Assembly: GCA_010909725.1 (NCBI GenBank)
Contig: JAACMV010000010.1
Span: 124,001-188,000, forward strand
Origin: Picochlorum sp. 'celeri'
Lineage: Eukaryota; Chlorophyta; Trebouxiophyceae
Direction: 5' to 3'
Length of the DNA: 64,000 nucleotides
Shown here piece by piece: positions 50,096 to 60,203 of the stretch. The notes under the pieces are model-generated. The model worked only from the letters and a program-made list of their open reading frames with translations. It did not search any database and had not been told where the DNA came from. The position numbers and the translations under genes were made by a program. How positions within the stretch are numbered: the first letter of the stretch is position 1; every line of letters begins with the position of its first letter.

Positions 50096-52684
50096 ATGTA
50101 CCATCATCAGAAGCGTAAGCGATCCCTCGCAAAGTCGAGAAGACGCTGGATCATTGAATCGAGGAAATTTGTCACACGATTTCTCTCCGATGCATGGTAC
50201 ATTTGCAAAGATTATTTACATCTTAAATATCTCATTTGGTTGATATGGGTGTGTATAGTTGGATTGAGCGCCTATCTGGTTTGGTTGGTCTTTTTCAAAC
50301 CAGCTGTGTATTGGACTCGGTATTCTGAAATTGTGCGTTTGAATGATAAGCTTCGACAACAGCCATTTCTGGGTGGATGCTTTGAGGATCAGGCCATTCT
50401 CAAGGTGCTCGGGCCCATTTGTGCTCGTGGATCTTTGAGAAAGTCTGATGTGGTGCCATGGCATCGTCGTCTGGGGAAGACTGAGTTTTCTGTCTTGAAG
50501 GAAAATCTCAAGCTAGGCAAGGATGTATCAGTCATTCATGATGGAAAAAGTGGCAAAAAGAATCATCATCATCGTCTCGACCAAGATGCCGACCCGCTGA
50601 TATCTGTGGTGATGCCATTTCATAATCAAGGGCTGATGACGTGTCAGAGTGTGCATGAACTTGCACAGGATTCTGTAAAGTTCAAGATGGAAGTGGTTGT
50701 GGTGGATGATGAAAGTTCCCTAGAAGAAGTATCTATTGTCAAGTCGTGTTTGAGGGACATGAGTGCCTGGTATGATTTCAGATACACATATGTGAGGAAT
50801 GATGTGTCAGAAGGGTACTCATTTTCCTGCAACAAGGGTGCAGAGATGGCGAGAGGAAGTGTTTTGCTTTTTGCGAATAATGACATGTTTGTGAGTAATG
50901 GAGCTGTAGGGGCGCTGATAAATACGTTGGTGACGTATCCAAAAGCTGGAATTGTAGGTCCTCTGTTTTTGGGTCAGAGGGATATACAAGAGCTTGGTGG
51001 GGTGATTTACAATCAGGCAGGGGCAGCGAATGCGTTTCGAGGGCATACACAGGTGCCAAAACAGTTACTTATGGCACATCAGGTAGATTACATTTCTGCT
51101 GCATGTATAGCTATGGAGAAGGATGTTTTTATAAAGTTGGGTGGCTTTGATCGAGCCTATGGCCGTGGGTACTACGAGGATACTGATTTAGCAATGGCTG
51201 TGAGGCATATCGGGCTGAGGGTGGTGCTTCAGCCATTTGCTGTTGTGTATCATCAGGAAGGAAATACATTTGGGGCAGATTCCAAGGAAAAGCGATCGTT
51301 GATGAGCAAGAATAAACAAGTATTTAGAGAAAAGTGGAAGGATGCATTAGTGGATCACATGCCAGAAGGAACGCCATTCTTGGAGACGAGGGAAAGGTAC
51401 ATGACCAATTTGGTCTTATGGATAGATCAAGTGATACCCACGCCCTCGTATGATTCTGGATCTCAACGCATGTGGGAAATTCTGCGGTATTTATTAAACT
51501 CTGACGTTCAAGTTGACTTTCTTCCAATTCATTATTTCATTCCTCAGGAATGGCTGGCTGATGTGGCATTCATACGGTCTCGTGGGATTCGATTGCAACC
51601 CAATAAAAATGAGACATTGTGTGGAAAGACCACGTGTCCATACAAGGCTATATTCATTGCTCGACCAAACACGGCTGAGGAGGTGATTAAACTGGTGGAT
51701 CGGTGTTGCGCTGGTGTGCCCATTGTGTACGACACGGTGGATTTGCATTTCCTCCGAGAATCGAGAGAGCTTTTGCAGCAGAACAAGAAAGGATACGCGT
51801 CACCAGAGGAGGCGGTCCAACTCGCCCTATGTGGGAAAGGAAAAAATCTGGAAAAGTCAAGGGAGTGCATTGAGCATATGATTATGACAACACACCCTGG
51901 TGCAGAAGTGACTCCTGATTTAGTGGTGAATGTCACCAAAGTATACAAGAGATTACAAAGCGAATTGGATATTGTGACGAGGTCGGCGACAACATTTGTG
52001 ATGAGTGATGTGGAAGATCATGTGTTGCAGTCACAAGGGATGCCAGCATCAAAGATGAAGCTCATTTCAAACATCTATCCTGATGAATCTATTTCCATGG
52101 GCAGGAAACTTTTGCAGGATGAGAAGTCATATTTTGAAAAGAGAAACGGTGGAATCTTTGTGGGAAGTTTCCAGCACGTGCCAAACATAGTTGCTGTGAG
52201 AAACCTGATTCGAATCACAGATGCCATTCGCACACGGCATCCAGATTTCGTCATGCACATCGTAGGATCGCACCAGCCTCCAGAAGATTTGCATAAGCAG
52301 CTCAAAAACCATAGAGGAATTCGGTTTCACGGGTTCATGGCAGATGATCATCTCACTGCATTGTATTCACAGGTAATGTGTGCTATTGTGCCTCTATCAA
52401 CTGGTGCAGGCGTCAAGGGCAAAGTGGCTGCTGCATACTTGCATGGTATTCCTGTTATTGGGAGTAGAATTGCACTCGAGGGGATGGGACTGAATACTGG
52501 TGTCGATTGTGTTTTGGCGGAAGAGATGGATGAATACGTGGAATCGTATTCAAGATTTAGACACAATCCTGAGTTGGCCAGGCAATTTGCTTCACATGGG
52601 TTGGAGAAGATTGCGAGCAGATTCTCATACTCTAGAGCCACACAGCTGCTTAATGAAGTCCTCAAGGATGTGATTGATAAATAA
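50096..52684 (+). CDS. Two-module glycosyltransferase, GT2 fused to GT4, membrane-anchored
   Basis: 862 residues from the ATG at 50096, no intron. Type II topology: a basic start, a membrane segment near 45-70 (YLIWLIWVCIVGLSAYLVWLVFF), then a GT2 module with ISVVMPFHNQG, VVVVDDESS, LLFANNDM and GRGYYEDTDLAM (about 165-420). A GT4-like two-lobed module follows. It starts TNLVLWIDQVIPTPSYDSGSQRM and ends in GGIFVGSFQHVPNIVAVRNLI, RFHGFMADDHLTALYSQVMCAIVPLSTGAGVKGKVAAAYLHGIPVIGS. Fusions of this order are common in bacterial O-antigen and capsule loci and rare in eukaryotes, so bacterial ancestry is likely. It should build a surface or cell-wall glycan and sits next to the secreted protein cluster. 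Confidence 0.85.
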   Translation: MYHHQKRKRSLAKSRRRWIIESRKFVTRFLSDAWYICKDYLHLKYLIWLIWVCIVGLSAYLVWLVFFKPAVYWTRYSEIVRLNDKLRQQPFLGGCFEDQAILKVLGPICARGSLRKSDVVPWHRRLGKTEFSVLKENLKLGKDVSVIHDGKSGKKNHHHRLDQDADPLISVVMPFHNQGLMTCQSVHELAQDSVKFKMEVVVVDDESSLEEVSIVKSCLRDMSAWYDFRYTYVRNDVSEGYSFSCNKGAEMARGSVLLFANNDMFVSNGAVGALINTLVTYPKAGIVGPLFLGQRDIQELGGVIYNQAGAANAFRGHTQVPKQLLMAHQVDYISAACIAMEKDVFIKLGGFDRAYGRGYYEDTDLAMAVRHIGLRVVLQPFAVVYHQEGNTFGADSKEKRSLMSKNKQVFREKWKDALVDHMPEGTPFLETRERYMTNLVLWIDQVIPTPSYDSGSQRMWEILRYLLNSDVQVDFLPIHYFIPQEWLADVAFIRSRGIRLQPNKNETLCGKTTCPYKAIFIARPNTAEEVIKLVDRCCAGVPIVYDTVDLHFLRESRELLQQNKKGYASPEEAVQLALCGKGKNLEKSRECIEHMIMTTHPGAEVTPDLVVNVTKVYKRLQSELDIVTRSATTFVMSDVEDHVLQSQGMPASKMKLISNIYPDESISMGRKLLQDEKSYFEKRNGGIFVGSFQHVPNIVAVRNLIRITDAIRTRHPDFVMHIVGSHQPPEDLHKQLKNHRGIRFHGFMADDHLTALYSQVMCAIVPLSTGAGVKGKVAAAYLHGIPVIGSRIALEGMGLNTGVDCVLAEEMDEYVESYSRFRHNPELARQFASHGLEKIASRFSYSRATQLLNEVLKDVIDK

Positions 52685-52790
52685 TTATACTTTTACTTAT
52701 AATCGTGTGTTACACGCTCAAATAAAAGATTCCAAAGGGTGACACATGCAACCCGAATCGGCGGCGGTAACGCTCTTGACGAGATTTACC

Positions 52791-53486
52791 TTAAGGTGGT
52801 GGTGGTGGTGGTGGTGGTGAAAACGCGTCAGCCACCACCTGCTCTGCCCAGTCCTGAATATCGTCAATATCTGCACAGAGGAGTTTTCCAGACCAATAGT
52901 TGTCACTTGAAGTGAGCTGTGTTGAGGTTTGTGCAGAAATGAGAGTGCATTTACCGTTGTCAATGTTGAAATTGAAATACTCGCACTCTCTGATTGGGTC
53001 AATGTCTGTTGTCGATGGGTTCCATTCAATTTCAGACTTTGTGACTTGGGTTTGATTCGTCAGAGAACTCTTCCTCCAGTCAAGCAAGCAGGCATTCGCA
53101 CATCCAGCCAGACTCTTGTATTTGTCATCAAGTTGGTACACTGCAAGGACATCTCCATCACGGTACATGCTGCACGATCACGACACAAGCGTTATCATTT
53201 TCCATGTCATACTTGTCAATTAGAGTAAGTATCAATGTCATTAAAACAAATAATCCTACGTTTTTTTCGTATTGTATTTAACATACGAAGAGCGCAAGCC
53301 TTTCAGTATATTGTTAGCTTCTGTTGCATCTGTTGTACTGGTCAGGGCAATCTCATCGGTAAGCGTCAGACATCGACCGCTCAGTGTTGCTTCCCGGGCA
53401 GAAGTCAGCACTTTTCGGGCCGAGGTGGCATGGCACAGACACAATGAGGCACATACGGCCAGGAAAATAAGGAGTGAAGCTTTCAT
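52791..53486 (-). CDS. Secreted PAN-like protein A, polyproline tail, one intron
   Basis: Exons 53287-53486 and 52791-53169 (117-nt intron, GTATGT...GCAG) give 192 residues. Residues 1-22 are a signal peptide (LLIFLAVCASLCLCHA). The core matches protein B at 55210 across YRDGDVLAVYQLDDKYKSLAGCANACLLDW and CEYFNFNIDNGKCTLISAQ, ending in LLCADIDD. The cysteine pattern and YFN-x6-CTL motif resemble PAN/Apple domains. The intron lies at the same codon and phase as in B. The C-terminus is eight prolines encoded by a GGT/ACC repeat. It is transcribed away from the fasciclin gene. Likely extracellular, perhaps wall-bound. Confidence 0.75.
52795..52819. repeat. (GGT)8 microsatellite encoding the Pro8 tail
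   Basis: Eight GGT units plus one G lie at the 3' end of the PAN-like A gene. On its coding strand they read as proline codons just before the stop. Slippage here would vary the tail length. Confidence 0.85.
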
Positions 53487-54010
53487 GGTGTCCAAGGATG
53501 GATGCTTCAAAGTATACCTTGATTGCAGTAAGACTCGCACTGACTCCTTCTTTGTTTGCGCGACAAAGATGTATAATTTTATACTGAATTGATTAGATGC
53601 TCACTCGTCTATTTATAGATTCTGGTGCAATTGGCTTTACGTTGCGTCGCGTAAACGTCCACATGACTTTGTGTTACGCGTCGCGTAAAGGGTTTAGGTG
53701 ACATCGCCATTGCGTAACGTAATTGCCAAGATACCAGAATTCATCCGTTTCTCTTCATGTGTAAAAGTTCGATGTTGTAGTATCTATTAAAGAGTATATA
53801 TTCATTCTAGTAGCGCTATAGTTGGCGTCTTTCGACTTTTTACGAAAAAAATTCACGACACACGTATCCGGGCACGTTCGACATTGGCTCTCTACATTCC
53901 AGAGACCTCTATCTGTCGGGGTATACTAAAATTTACAACAGTATTATTGTTCTACATAGTGATCAATAATTATTCTAGATTTTTCTCAAGTACTAGTAGC
54001 TGTCACGAAG
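53487..54010. other. Divergent promoter region of PAN-like A and the fasciclin gene
   Basis: 524 nt with no gene. It contains the motif pair at 53644-53689 and a GCGTAACGTAA at 53712-53722. Confidence 0.5.
53644..53689 (+). promoter_or_regulatory. Direct repeat of GCGTCGCGTAAA in the secreted-cluster promoter
   Basis: GCGTCGCGTAAA occurs at 53644-53655 and 53678-53689, 34 bp apart. Its core GTCGCGTAA occurs again in reverse at 54901-54911, upstream of the PAN-like B gene. This is a likely shared regulatory site of the cluster. Confidence 0.45.
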
Positions 54011-54611
54011 ATGCTTGCGTCAATTCTTCTTCTTGCTCTCCTGGCCTTCTCAGGTATGTGTAGGTATTCGCCCGGTGGCCACTATATGTGTGCGCCTTTG
54101 GCTGCCTATTGGAAGATACGATAAGGTTCAATATTGAAAATGTTTCACCGCAATTTGTTTTTATATACCAGGTGCAACAAACGCCATGTCGGTCTACGAA
54201 AATCTGAGAAGAAAGAATCTCAACAAGTTTATTGGGATTATTGATATGCTAGATCTCGAGTACGGGTTTCAGACACTCCTGGATGACCCGAAGTTTAAAG
54301 GAACGGTGTTTGCTCTAACCGATAAAGCTGCAGAAGCGATGGAGGCTAGCGTGCAGGATATGGGTGAGCTAGCGGATCTCCTGAACTACCACATTATTCC
54401 CTCAGAGCGTCTCAAGACAAAAGATATGCCCAAAGGTATCCGTGCTTGGGATTCTCAGTTGATTGGACATCAAGTCTCGACTAAAATAAAGGGAAAGGCC
54501 AAGAGAATAATCGATGAGAAGAAGAATGAGGTCAAACTGTATAAGAGGAATCTCAGGGCTGATAATGCAGTTATTCATGTGTTAACCCAGGACCTCGTGC
54601 CAAAGATTTGA
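54011..54611 (+). CDS. Secreted fasciclin (FAS1) domain protein, one intron
   Basis: Exons 54011-54053 and 54172-54611 (118-nt intron, GTATGT...CCAG) give 160 residues. A 20-residue signal peptide (MLASILLLALLAFSGATNA) is split by the intron. One FAS1 domain follows: FIGIIDMLDLEYGFQTLLDDPKFKGTVFALTDKAAEAM, then LLNYHIIPSERLK, ending ADNAVIHVLTQDLVP. FAS1 domains mediate cell adhesion or matrix binding. The domain is somewhat short and has no GPI signal, so it may be freely secreted. It sits between the two PAN-like genes. Confidence 0.87.
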
Positions 54612-55209
54612 AAGAAAGCATCTATAATTATTTGCGCTTCTACTCATTCATTTCTGCCTGCCATGTATGCATCCGCATTTCGCATACACATTTGTTGCAT
54701 TTATCAAGACCTGTAATCTAGAACCTTGAATTGCCTGGATCTGTTTGAAAATCATAGACGCCTGGCGAAGTACGGCATAAGCGTAGAATGAAACAATCAG
54801 TCATCCTAGCGTTTCTCTCATTTTCACACACATTACCACCGTACATTTTGAGCAATTAAACTCTGGCTGAAAAAAATCCATGTCGGCTATGATTCATAAA
54901 TTACGCGACGGCTTACAAGCCGTAACGTAACCAACAACGAGTCGCTGAAGGGGGGATTCAACATACTATCGAGATGTACGCGTGGAAGGTGGCAGAAATA
55001 AGTATTTTTTTAGTTTAACTCATATTATATAGTATAGAATATAAATAATAATCATACAAAGTTCGACAACTATCCGCAGATTTATATTTGTCTGATATAC
55101 TTCAACTCGATAGGAGTTGTCCAGCTTCTGACGATCCCGCAGCGAGGACACACTGACCCCTTACTGGACTTATACGAATAAACCAAGGAGGGATCTATAT
55201 ACATAAAGG
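54612..55209. other. Spacer upstream of PAN-like B
   Basis: 598 nt without a gene. It carries the element at 54901-54932 about 280 nt before the PAN-like B start and AT-rich promoter sequence after it. Confidence 0.5.
54901..54932 (+). repeat. Dispersed GCTTACAAGC..GTAACGTAA element with a GTCGCGTAA site
   Basis: Reads TTACGCGACG then GCTTACAAGC then CGTAACGTAACC. The left part is the reverse of the motif at 53644 and 53678. The right part matches the minus strand of 322-354. Confidence 0.5.
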
Positions 55210-56129
55210 ATGGTGACCCTTCCTAGGAACACGATTGTGACTCCCTTGTGTTTGCTTCTCTTGGGAGTTTTTGTTGAGAGCAATGTGACTGCTCAGAAAG
55301 GATCAAGTTCAAGGGAAACCTTGATTTCTGGTGTCTGCGAAGGTGTCTCTAGCTCAAAATACCAGAGCTATGTAAACTACAATTTAGGCAAAACGTATGT
55401 GCCATGTAAACCATCTATAAGATATGCCTAATCCAGGAAGCACACTGACTCCTTGGGTCTGGAGACACCACGTATTCAGCCTCTTTTGCATAATTGTTGT
55501 ATTGACGAGATAGTTACTCATATTTTGTATGCAGATATTATAGAGACGGCGACATAGTTGGTATCTACACCTTAACTAGTGGCAGTCGATCCCTTGCAAA
55601 GTGTGGTCAAGCATGTGTAATGGACTGGGAACTGAATGGAGATTCGCAGAACATAATCGATGGTGAGTTTACAGGCACGCAGTCATGCGAAGCTTTTGTC
55701 TTTAATCCACAAACGGCAAAATGCACTCTCCTATCAGGTCTTGCTGAGCTGAATCTGAGGGAAAGCACTCGATATTATTCTGGGTACTTGGAGTGTCCCG
55801 AGCCTGAGGAAACATTTAACAGTTCCGTCATTCAGCCTCCTGCTGATGTGATTGTAACCGACCCGACATGTGGTTTCACTGTAAGGTGGGGAATGGTCCT
55901 TGGGGCGTCAGGCTATTTGATCAACTGCATCCCTGCTACTGATAATAAACCACTAATCTTGGCATCAGCAACAGATACTTCAGATGCATTTCAATCCATT
56001 GTCATTACAGAAGCAGGGTTCGACAGTTATGTAGCCAACACGACTTACACATGTTATGTGTCTTCTTACACATACACTGCAGTTTCGAAAGGGTGGTCAT
56101 CAGGTGCCTTTACCACCACTTGCCCGTAA
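55210..56129 (+). CDS. Secreted PAN-like protein B with a fibronectin-III-like domain, one intron
   Basis: Exons 55210-55394 and 55535-56129 (140-nt intron, GTATGT...GCAG) give 259 residues. A signal peptide of about 28 residues (PLCLLLLGVFVESNVTA) is followed by the PAN-like domain, paralogous to protein A (YYRDGDIVGIYTLTSGSRSLAKCGQACVMDW, AKCTLLSGLAELNL). The intron lies at the same codon and phase before YRDGD. Residues 165-259 form a beta-rich module (PPADVIVTDPTCGFTVRWGMVLGASGYLINC) with fibronectin-III character. Likely an extracellular adhesion or matrix protein. A possible duplication with A is in inverted orientation. Confidence 0.75.
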
Positions 56130-56948
56130 CCAGCTTGATACCATAGATTGCCATTGCTTGATCGTTTTAAAGTTGCGACGGTTCCATGTCTCAAACCACA
56201 TAACATGCCGTCTTCTGTATTTGCATCACTCAACATGATCATGACAGGCAGGATCTCAATCTTTGGAACTCTTTGGTTGATGATGAAACAAACAATTGGT
56301 GATGTGGCAAACTTTTCTCTGTACTCAGCAATGAGCCTATTGCTCTGGAGAGAATAATAAAGATATTAAAGCGTATTGATCTACAGCGTTTGCACCAGCA
56401 GGATATGTCTGGCACAGCAAGAAGGGAAATACTCTTCCATGTTGGTGTAATTCTAAATCAAACATGCACTGATCTGCATTTGACTGTCTCTACAATTTTT
56501 TTCGTATTCAAGCTTTTACAATGACATGTACTAAGGCTTGAGAACGGGGTACGATAGGCAGCATGTGCTGAACTGCCAGGCTCTTTGTCTGTCTAGGATC
56601 CTGCTCCGGAGCAGATTCCACAATGGAGGACCTGGCACACCAATCTGTTTGTGTATTCTCAGAATCTAGGACTCTTTTCTAGCTATTCTACCCTATATAT
56701 GTGTGAATAAGCAAGGGAATGCACCAGGGTGCATCGCAACAGTAGAAGATTGGCAGGCAACTTGATATCTGAAAACTGCATGCAGCCGATTGGGACGTCG
56801 CGCCATGGCTGATGCAAGGGTCGACGATTACCCGTGGCGATCGCAATGTACGGTCCACATTTGTTTTTCATATTATTTTCAACATTCTTCAAGAATATTG
56901 CATCGGGGAACAATCAGTCTCCCACGAATCAAGGCCAAGTAGAACACC
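56130..56948. other. Spacer before the oxidase gene
   Basis: 819 nt without a supported gene. A perfect 14-bp palindrome, CTGCTCCGGAGCAG, lies at 56601-56614 and may form a hairpin or bind a dimeric protein. Confidence 0.5.
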
Positions 56949-59900
56949 ATGGGCAAGACCGCGGGCTTGCTCCTGCGAGTTTCCATCCGTACGTACCGAA
57001 TTCTTCTGATGATTGATGTTACACGATAATAAAGACAAGATCTTTTCATGCAGTTGTGCTCCTGGCATCATCATCCCTCGCACAAAAGACCTGCAAGGTG
57101 TCCAAAGACGACGCCTCGCTTGCCCGTTATATTTTCGAGTTATGGAACAATCGACAAGATAAATGCGAGTCTGGAGGTGATTTTTTAAGAGATAAAAAAT
57201 CGATCAATTATCGAGCGCAGAGTCTTTGCAAGGAGGTACGTAGTCTTGCATTGCCTTGAATGTAGTAGACACACTCTCAGGTTGGCAAAGGCACCTGCCT
57301 TCGTTGAATGAGTTCCGGACCAGCGATCGTTGACTTGCGACTAAGACTTTTTACCTTATCATGTCTTTCAGGATCTTGGCGGAGGTGTGACTAAGAACAC
57401 TGCTAGATACCGGTACAAGAACTGCAGCAGTAAGAAGGTTGAGGATCTCGAAATTGTTTTCCAGACCAAACAGTGTTTTGCACAATCTGATCCTTTACTG
57501 TCCCCCATGCGCGTGCTTCAAAGCAAGGAGGCCAAAATGCCGAAAAACTGTAAGTTGCTTCTTAGGCAGGCTGATGTTTTTGATTTGAATAACAAACTGG
57601 ATGTGATGTGATGTTGTTTGTAGATGAATGCCCTGCTGGAACACAAGCAGTGGTCATTGAGAAGGATCAGGACAAGGACTTTACCCAAGACTGGGAGTTC
57701 AGACATCAGGTGGAAAATGTATACAAATATGACCTCGCTAATATCAATAAAGGCTGCAATGCATATGTGAGCACAAAGACAGACAAAGCTTGCTATAATG
57801 TACGCCGCTTTATGTCATAAAGCATGTCTTCTGAACCTCTTTGCTTATATTTTTGTTCTTGTTGCAGCCAACTACAAAAGAATACGAAGGGTATGCCACA
57901 GTTACCCTTGAATGTATTGATTCTGGCAAAAAAGAACAGGTGCCCATATATTTGAAAGCTGTTGACCTTGGCCGAGCACTGTGTCCTTGGCCAGAAATTG
58001 TCAAAGGTTCGCCGGGATATGATCCAGCATTCAACTTTATTTCATCCTCTAATGATTCAGGTCTTCTAATACCCGCATCACAAACGCCAACAGTACCTGC
58101 ACAGCCAGTACCCTCTCCTCCAGCTGAAAAGCCTCCCAGTTCTCCTCCTGCAAAAGAGCTGACGACAAAAGAAAAGCTTAACCTGGCGGTGAAATGTATG
58201 AAGGATGAGAAACTTTCGGTCATTACAGGTGGACCTCAGCTCAAGGAAAAAAGTTTGGTGTGGAATAAACTGAATGACACTGTGGCTTTGGCAGTTGTGG
58301 AGCCAGCATCCACTGCAGATGTTGGCAAGGCTGTTGGATGCATGTACAGAAATGGAGTCCGAGCTGTCCCCAAAAGTGGAGGGCATTCATACGATGGGTT
58401 CAGCGTACTGTCGTCTGCTGTAACGATAGATCTGAACAAGATGAAAAAGGTCACTCTGAACCAAGATTCCTCTGCTCTTGTTCAAGGAGGCACAACTCTT
58501 GGCGAACTGTACTATGAGATTTGGAAGCAATCCAACGGAAAATATGCCGTTGTCGGTGGAACGTGTCCAGCTGTGGGCGTAGGTGGACACTTGTTAGGAG
58601 GTGGTATCGGCTTTTTGAACAGAATGTTTGGACTTGCATGCGATCAGGTGCTGAGCCTCACAATGATCAATTATCAAGGAGAAACCATTCAGGCAAGCCC
58701 CTCTCAGAACAAAGACCTGTTCTGGGCATCATGTGGAGGAGGAGGTATGCCATATGAGATGGTATTGTGAATCTGTATTGTGATAAATCCAAGCATGTCA
58801 ATGCTGCAGGAGGAAACTTTGGTATCGTCACCGAGTACACCATCAAGACTGTCAATGTGCCACCTAAAGTGACAACCTTTGACTTTGTCGTCAGTACGTG
58901 CCTCCATTGAAATATAGGGTATACTCTCGCAAGAGTGTAAATTTCGTCTTCTTTTTGATGCAGGAAAAGATTTAGTAGCTTTTCTGGAGCACATGCAAAA
59001 TGTTGTACCAGACGCTGCTGATCCGTTGATCAGCGGAGTCCAGATGAATGTCGAGGACGGCCAGGTAGAGGTTCAGGGCCTCTATTTGGGTGAAAAATCA
59101 AATCTTGACAATGTTTTGAAATCATCCAAAATGTTTGGCTTCAGTAACAAGATCAATTCACAGCAGATGTCCTGGATTGAGTCAGCAATCAAATTTGCAG
59201 AGTATCCCTCTGTCAAGAAACCAGAGGACATGGCCAAAACAAAAGACATCGAAGCGAAATACAGAGACTTTTTCAACCTCAATTCCTTTTACATTATTCC
59301 TTCGAAACCACTTCCAAAAGAGGCGTTTGAGAAAATGTTGGATTGGGCAAAGCAGAATAAAGATGGCTTTATTGAATTCGATCTCATGGGACCAAAGGTA
59401 TGTTGTATTTGGCAGATGATCACTGAGTCTTGTAGTTGCATATATGCTTTGATATTGACACACATATAATACAATATCACTCCTGTAGGGCAAAATCGCA
59501 TCAATCGCAAGTGATGCAACAGCATACACATACAGAACTGCTCTGTACTCTGTGCAATTTGGAAACGAATGGGAAAAGAAACAGGATTCTAACAAGCTCA
59601 TTGGCCAGACAGTAAAGCTTGACAATGAGATGACCCCATACTTGAGCCAGCCAGCGGTACGTCGACTCGATCAAATGCTGTACATGTTTGAATACATGCA
59701 TTTTACCAATGATGACAATTATGTGTCCTGCAGCCTCCAAGAGTCATCAACTATCTTGATATCCAGACTCCCAGCCTTTTGGGATATTACGGAGCCAATT
59801 TACAGAGACTGAGAACAATAAAGACGCAGTATGACCCTCAAAATTATTTCCAGAATCCCTTGACAATTCCACCCCTTGCCACCACAGCACCAGTGTCCCC

Positions 59901-60078
59901 AGCATTCAACTCGGATCAGGGAACAACCACAGATTCTCCAATTAGCGCAGGCATTGAAGAAGACGCTTCAGGATCACCATCGCAGGAAACTACCACAGCT
60001 TCCATGGCATCGTATCGCGGTACCTTGAGGGCCAGTATTGCCGCATTCGTGTACCTTGTCCTGTCCTTGACTGTCTAA
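56949..60078 (+). CDS. Secreted BBE-type carbohydrate oxidase with a novel Cys-rich N-terminal domain, nine exons
   Basis: Nine exons join in frame into 827 residues: 56949-56988, 57054-57235, 57372-57549, 57624-57799, 57868-58744, 58810-58893, 58964-59397, 59489-59656 and 59734-60078. A 23-residue signal peptide (GLLLRVSILVLLASSSLA) crosses intron 1. Residues 24-265 are a cysteine-rich region I do not recognise, followed by a Pro-rich linker. The FAD-linked oxidase domain has VPKSGGHSYDG (His linked to FAD) and GGTCPAVGVGGHLLGGG (Cys linked to FAD), so flavin should be bicovalent. CGGGGGNFGIVTEY and the BBE tail YYGANLQRLRTIKTQYDPQNYF follow. Such enzymes oxidise sugars to lactones and release H2O2, as the red-algal hexose oxidase does. 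The last 23 residues are hydrophobic and suggest a GPI anchor. Confidence 0.85.
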
Positions 60079-60203
60079 AAAAGAAACTTTTATAAATCCC
60101 ATCCATGCCTGATGGTTCAGCATGACTTTCTACGCGTGGATGCAATAATTTTATTTCATAATTTGTCTTTTAAAATTGATTCAGCGTTCTATATCGCACT
60201 GAT

